From positions 1 to 7,669 of the forward strand of contig JALTLT010000049.1 in NCBI GenBank assembly GCA_027001815.1: a stretch of 7,669 nt of DNA, read 5' to 3'. The position numbers were made by a program, and so were the translations under genes. The notes under the pieces were generated by a model. It made no database searches and was not told where the DNA came from. It was given only the letters and a program-made list of their open reading frames with translations. This document shows, one piece after another, positions 6,591 to 7,669 of the stretch. Position 1 is the first letter of the stretch, and every line of letters begins with the position of its first letter. This DNA comes from Gammaproteobacteria bacterium (GTDB taxonomy: Bacteria; Pseudomonadota; Gammaproteobacteria; JALTLT01).

Positions 6591-6596
6591 TGTCAA
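6591..6596 (-). promoter_or_regulatory. Isolated TTGACA, possible -35 for FHA genes
   Basis: Read on the minus strand, TTGACA is a perfect -35 hexamer, 75 bases upstream of the FHA B ATG, within the 270-base gap that must hold any FHA promoter. The sequence 16-18 bases downstream (GTCCTC) does not resemble a -10 element, so it may be chance. An AT-rich palindrome GAATATTC (6542-6549) lies between it and the start codon. Confidence 0.2.
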
Positions 6597-6680
6597 TCCG
6601 CGGCCTCGCCATCATCCGCGAGAGGTCGACAAGGGGTCAATAGCGAAATACCCTGACTCCCCTCGCCCGTCGGGTTGTTC

Positions 6681-6724
6681 CTCCCTTTTTCCGGGTCCGA
6701 TGCGGCATGCCGGACCCGGGGGAG
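6681..6724 (-). repeat. 14-pair inverted repeat with a five-base bulge
   Basis: CCGGGTCCG (6691-6699) pairs perfectly with CGGACCCGG (6711-6719) around an 11-base loop. The stem continues as CTCCC (6681-6685) with GGGAG (6720-6724), interrupted only by TTTTT (6686-6690) on one side. Minus-strand transcripts from the host-attachment gene would carry an A-rich bulge 62 bases after the stop codon. No U-run follows the stem in either direction, so it is not a standard intrinsic terminator; it may stabilise the 3' end, bind a protein or act in another way. Confidence 0.6.
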
Positions 6725-6761
6725 TGGAATCGGCCTCCCCGCCACGGCACAGAGTGGGGAG
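6719..6761 (-). repeat. Overlapping alternative pairing arms
   Basis: CTCCCC (6735-6740) is complementary to both GGGGAG at 6719-6724 and GGGGAG at 6756-6761. Pairing with the left copy would compete with the outer arm of the neighbouring 6681-6724 hairpin. The layout resembles mutually exclusive stems, but the arms are only six bases and the DNA is GC-rich, so chance is quite possible. Confidence 0.35.
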
Positions 6762-6786
6762 TCGGATGTTCGCGTCGCCGACGGGA

Positions 6787-7281
6787 CTACCCGCCTGGGC
6801 GCTTGCGACGGGGCAACAGCCCCTCTCTGGCGAGATAGTCGTGAATCTCCATGGAAGCGAGCTTGCTGATATCCTTGGCCAGCTCGCGGGTGTTGACGTC
6901 GCGCAGCCTCGACTGCATGGCCTGCCGCAGGAAACCGAGCATACGCTTCTCCGAGGCCAGGATCACCTCCTTCGCCCTCATCCTCTCCGACAGACTCGCG
7001 CAGTGGTTGGCGATCTCGTGGGCGAAGCGGCGTTCGATCTCGTCCGTGTGCTGACTGCGGTGATCGTCGTAGCCGTGGGCTGGGCCACCGTTGGGAGCGC
7101 GGTTACGGCCCGTTTTCGCCTCTGTCCACAATTCGCCGTCCGGGAGCTCCTTCTCGGGGTTGACCATGTCTTCCAGTTCCACCAGCCGGGGGCTGGACTC
7201 CAGCTCCGGAATCTCCGCCTCCTCCAGCCTGAAAAAACGGGCTCTTGCACCGTCCACGACTACTACGCAGTACTGGTTCAT
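6787..7281 (-). CDS. Host_attach / COG5622 family protein (baeRF-like)
   Basis: The 164-residue protein fits the family annotated 'protein required for attachment to host cells' (Pfam Host_attach, COG5622), whose members belong to the bacterial/archaeal eRF1-like group; real function is poorly known. Seen: MNQYCVVVVDGARARFFRL (1-19), the typical first strand and ARARFF motif; LVELEDMVNPE (33-43); a GRNRAPNGGPAHGYDDHRS linker (58-76); then HTDEIERRFAHEIANH (78-93) and a helical, charged C-terminus with RDVNTRELAKDISKLASMEIHDYL (127-150). No signal peptide or membrane segment is seen, which argues against a surface adhesin. ATG at 7281 has AAGGAGG (plus-strand 7287-7293) five bases upstream, so the start is firm, and a longer in-frame reading is rejected. 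It is a single gene, 270 bases upstream of the FHA genes. Confidence 0.86.
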   Translation of the reverse strand: MNQYCVVVVDGARARFFRLEEAEIPELESSPRLVELEDMVNPEKELPDGELWTEAKTGRNRAPNGGPAHGYDDHRSQHTDEIERRFAHEIANHCASLSERMRAKEVILASEKRMLGFLRQAMQSRLRDVNTRELAKDISKLASMEIHDYLAREGLLPRRKRPGG

Positions 7282-7669
7282 GCATGCCTCCTTCCAGCTT
7301 GCGGGCGGGAGATGCACGGAACGACTCCCACCCGGTTCGATCTTTGGAGAGTGGCGGGGAAGGAACAACCCTCCCTCACCTCTGTTCGGAATGGTGTCGG
7401 TTGCAAGGGCGTGTCGCGGTACCGACATTATCTTCTCTCCCCCTTCTGGACATTGGGGGCAGATTCCGGAAACCCAACAGGGGGGAAGGGGGAGAGCGGC
7501 GACAGGAGAGAAGGATTCATCACGGGTTTTCTCCACGACAGGTGGATTACCGGTTCCCTACCATTCTATTATGGACTCAAACTGCCGGAGTGCCAGTGGC
7601 CGGCGGGGAGTTGTCCGGGTATGCCCATCTTTGTTCCGTGGTTTCAGATGGTTGCGGCTGCTGATCAGC
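7282..7669. other. Upstream non-coding region at the right edge
   Basis: These 388 bases lie upstream of the Host_attach gene and show no recognisable protein on either strand; open frames read as low-complexity. On the minus strand GATAAT (7427-7432) matches five of six bases of a -10 but has no good -35. On the plus strand TATTAT (7567-7572) could be a -10 for a gene beyond the edge, again without a -35. A purine-rich run occupies about 7478-7514. The last ten bases are the palindrome GCTGATCAGC. Confidence 0.45.
7287..7293 (-). promoter_or_regulatory. Strong Shine-Dalgarno of the Host_attach gene
   Basis: AAGGAGG on the minus strand, five bases before the ATG at 7281, is the strongest ribosome site in the window. 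It fixes the start against an out-of-frame ATG four bases upstream and against the longer in-frame opening. It suggests efficient translation compared with the weak sites of the other leftward genes. Confidence 0.85.

Larger units (their letters stand above)
6517..6786. other. Intergenic region between host-attachment and FHA genes
   Basis: I recognise no gene in these 270 bases. In-frame extension of the FHA B gene to ATG at 6615 gives residues unlike the FHA family and is not preferred. The right part holds two sets of inverted repeats (6681-6724 and 6735-6761), and the left part a lone TTGACA and a GAATATTC palindrome. It probably contains the 3' end of the host-attachment transcript and the FHA promoter. 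Confidence 0.5.

Noticed and set aside
6672..7371. 11-base inverted repeat GGGTTGTTCCT (6672-6682) and AGGAACAACCC (7361-7371) flanking the Host_attach gene, as possible mobile-element ends
   Set aside because: Several 11-base matches are expected by chance in a window this size, there is no transposase, and no target duplication is seen.
7478..7514. Purine-rich run as a possible triplex or replication element
   Set aside because: It is irregular and interrupted by C and T bases, with no mirror symmetry or repeated unit.
7282..7536. N-terminal extension of the Host_attach gene to ATG at 7536
   Set aside because: The added residues are Pro/Gly-rich and unlike the family, and AAGGAGG directly before 7281 fixes the shorter start.
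7660..7669. Perfect palindrome GCTGATCAGC at the window end as an operator or attachment site
   Set aside because: A ten-base palindrome at a cut edge without a second copy or flanking context has no support.

Overview
The window is GC-rich, with G or C at most third codon positions, and densely packed bacterial DNA. It carries nine protein genes and no RNA gene, insertion sequence, CRISPR array or prophage gene that I can see. The order thiS-thiG-trmB on one strand is familiar from Gammaproteobacteria such as Pseudomonas. The other families (GAF/HD-GYP, FadD15-type acyl-CoA synthetase, YkuD transpeptidase, COG5622 'host attachment' protein) fit a high-GC free-living gammaproteobacterium. This placement is an inference; no rRNA or other phylogenetic marker is present.

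Layout from left to right. Bases 1-186 hold no recognisable gene, only a leader with a C-rich/G-rich inverted repeat. A GAF plus HD-GYP cyclic-di-GMP phosphodiesterase runs rightward (187-1368) and converges on a leftward operon thiS (3177-2968), thiG (2936-2124), trmB (2121-1405). A long-chain acyl-CoA synthetase (3323-5137) diverges from thiS across a 145-base gap and ends 12 bases from the end of a leftward set: YkuD L,D-transpeptidase (5710-5150), FHA protein A (6093-5770) and FHA protein B (6516-6142). Further upstream on the same strand, after a 270-base gap with strong inverted repeats, is a COG5622/Host_attach protein (7281-6787) with a near-perfect Shine-Dalgarno. Bases 7282-7669 are non-coding as far as I can tell.

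How the genes fit together. ThiS and ThiG are partners: ThiS carries the sulfur as a C-terminal thiocarboxylate, and ThiG builds the thiazole of thiamin. trmB is a tRNA m7G46 methyltransferase that appears translationally coupled behind thiG. The HD-GYP protein and the acyl-CoA synthetase stand alone.

The least ordinary part is 5150-7281. Two adjacent FHA genes are recent tandem duplicates: about 64% identical over 75 gap-free residues, at an exact 360-base offset, with identical DNA blocks up to 20 bases. They lie directly upstream of an L,D-transpeptidase that has no visible signal peptide, and no Ser/Thr kinase or phosphatase is in the window. I did not find an obviously new system; the FHA pair with the transpeptidase, and the hairpin region 6681-6761, are the best candidates for a second look.
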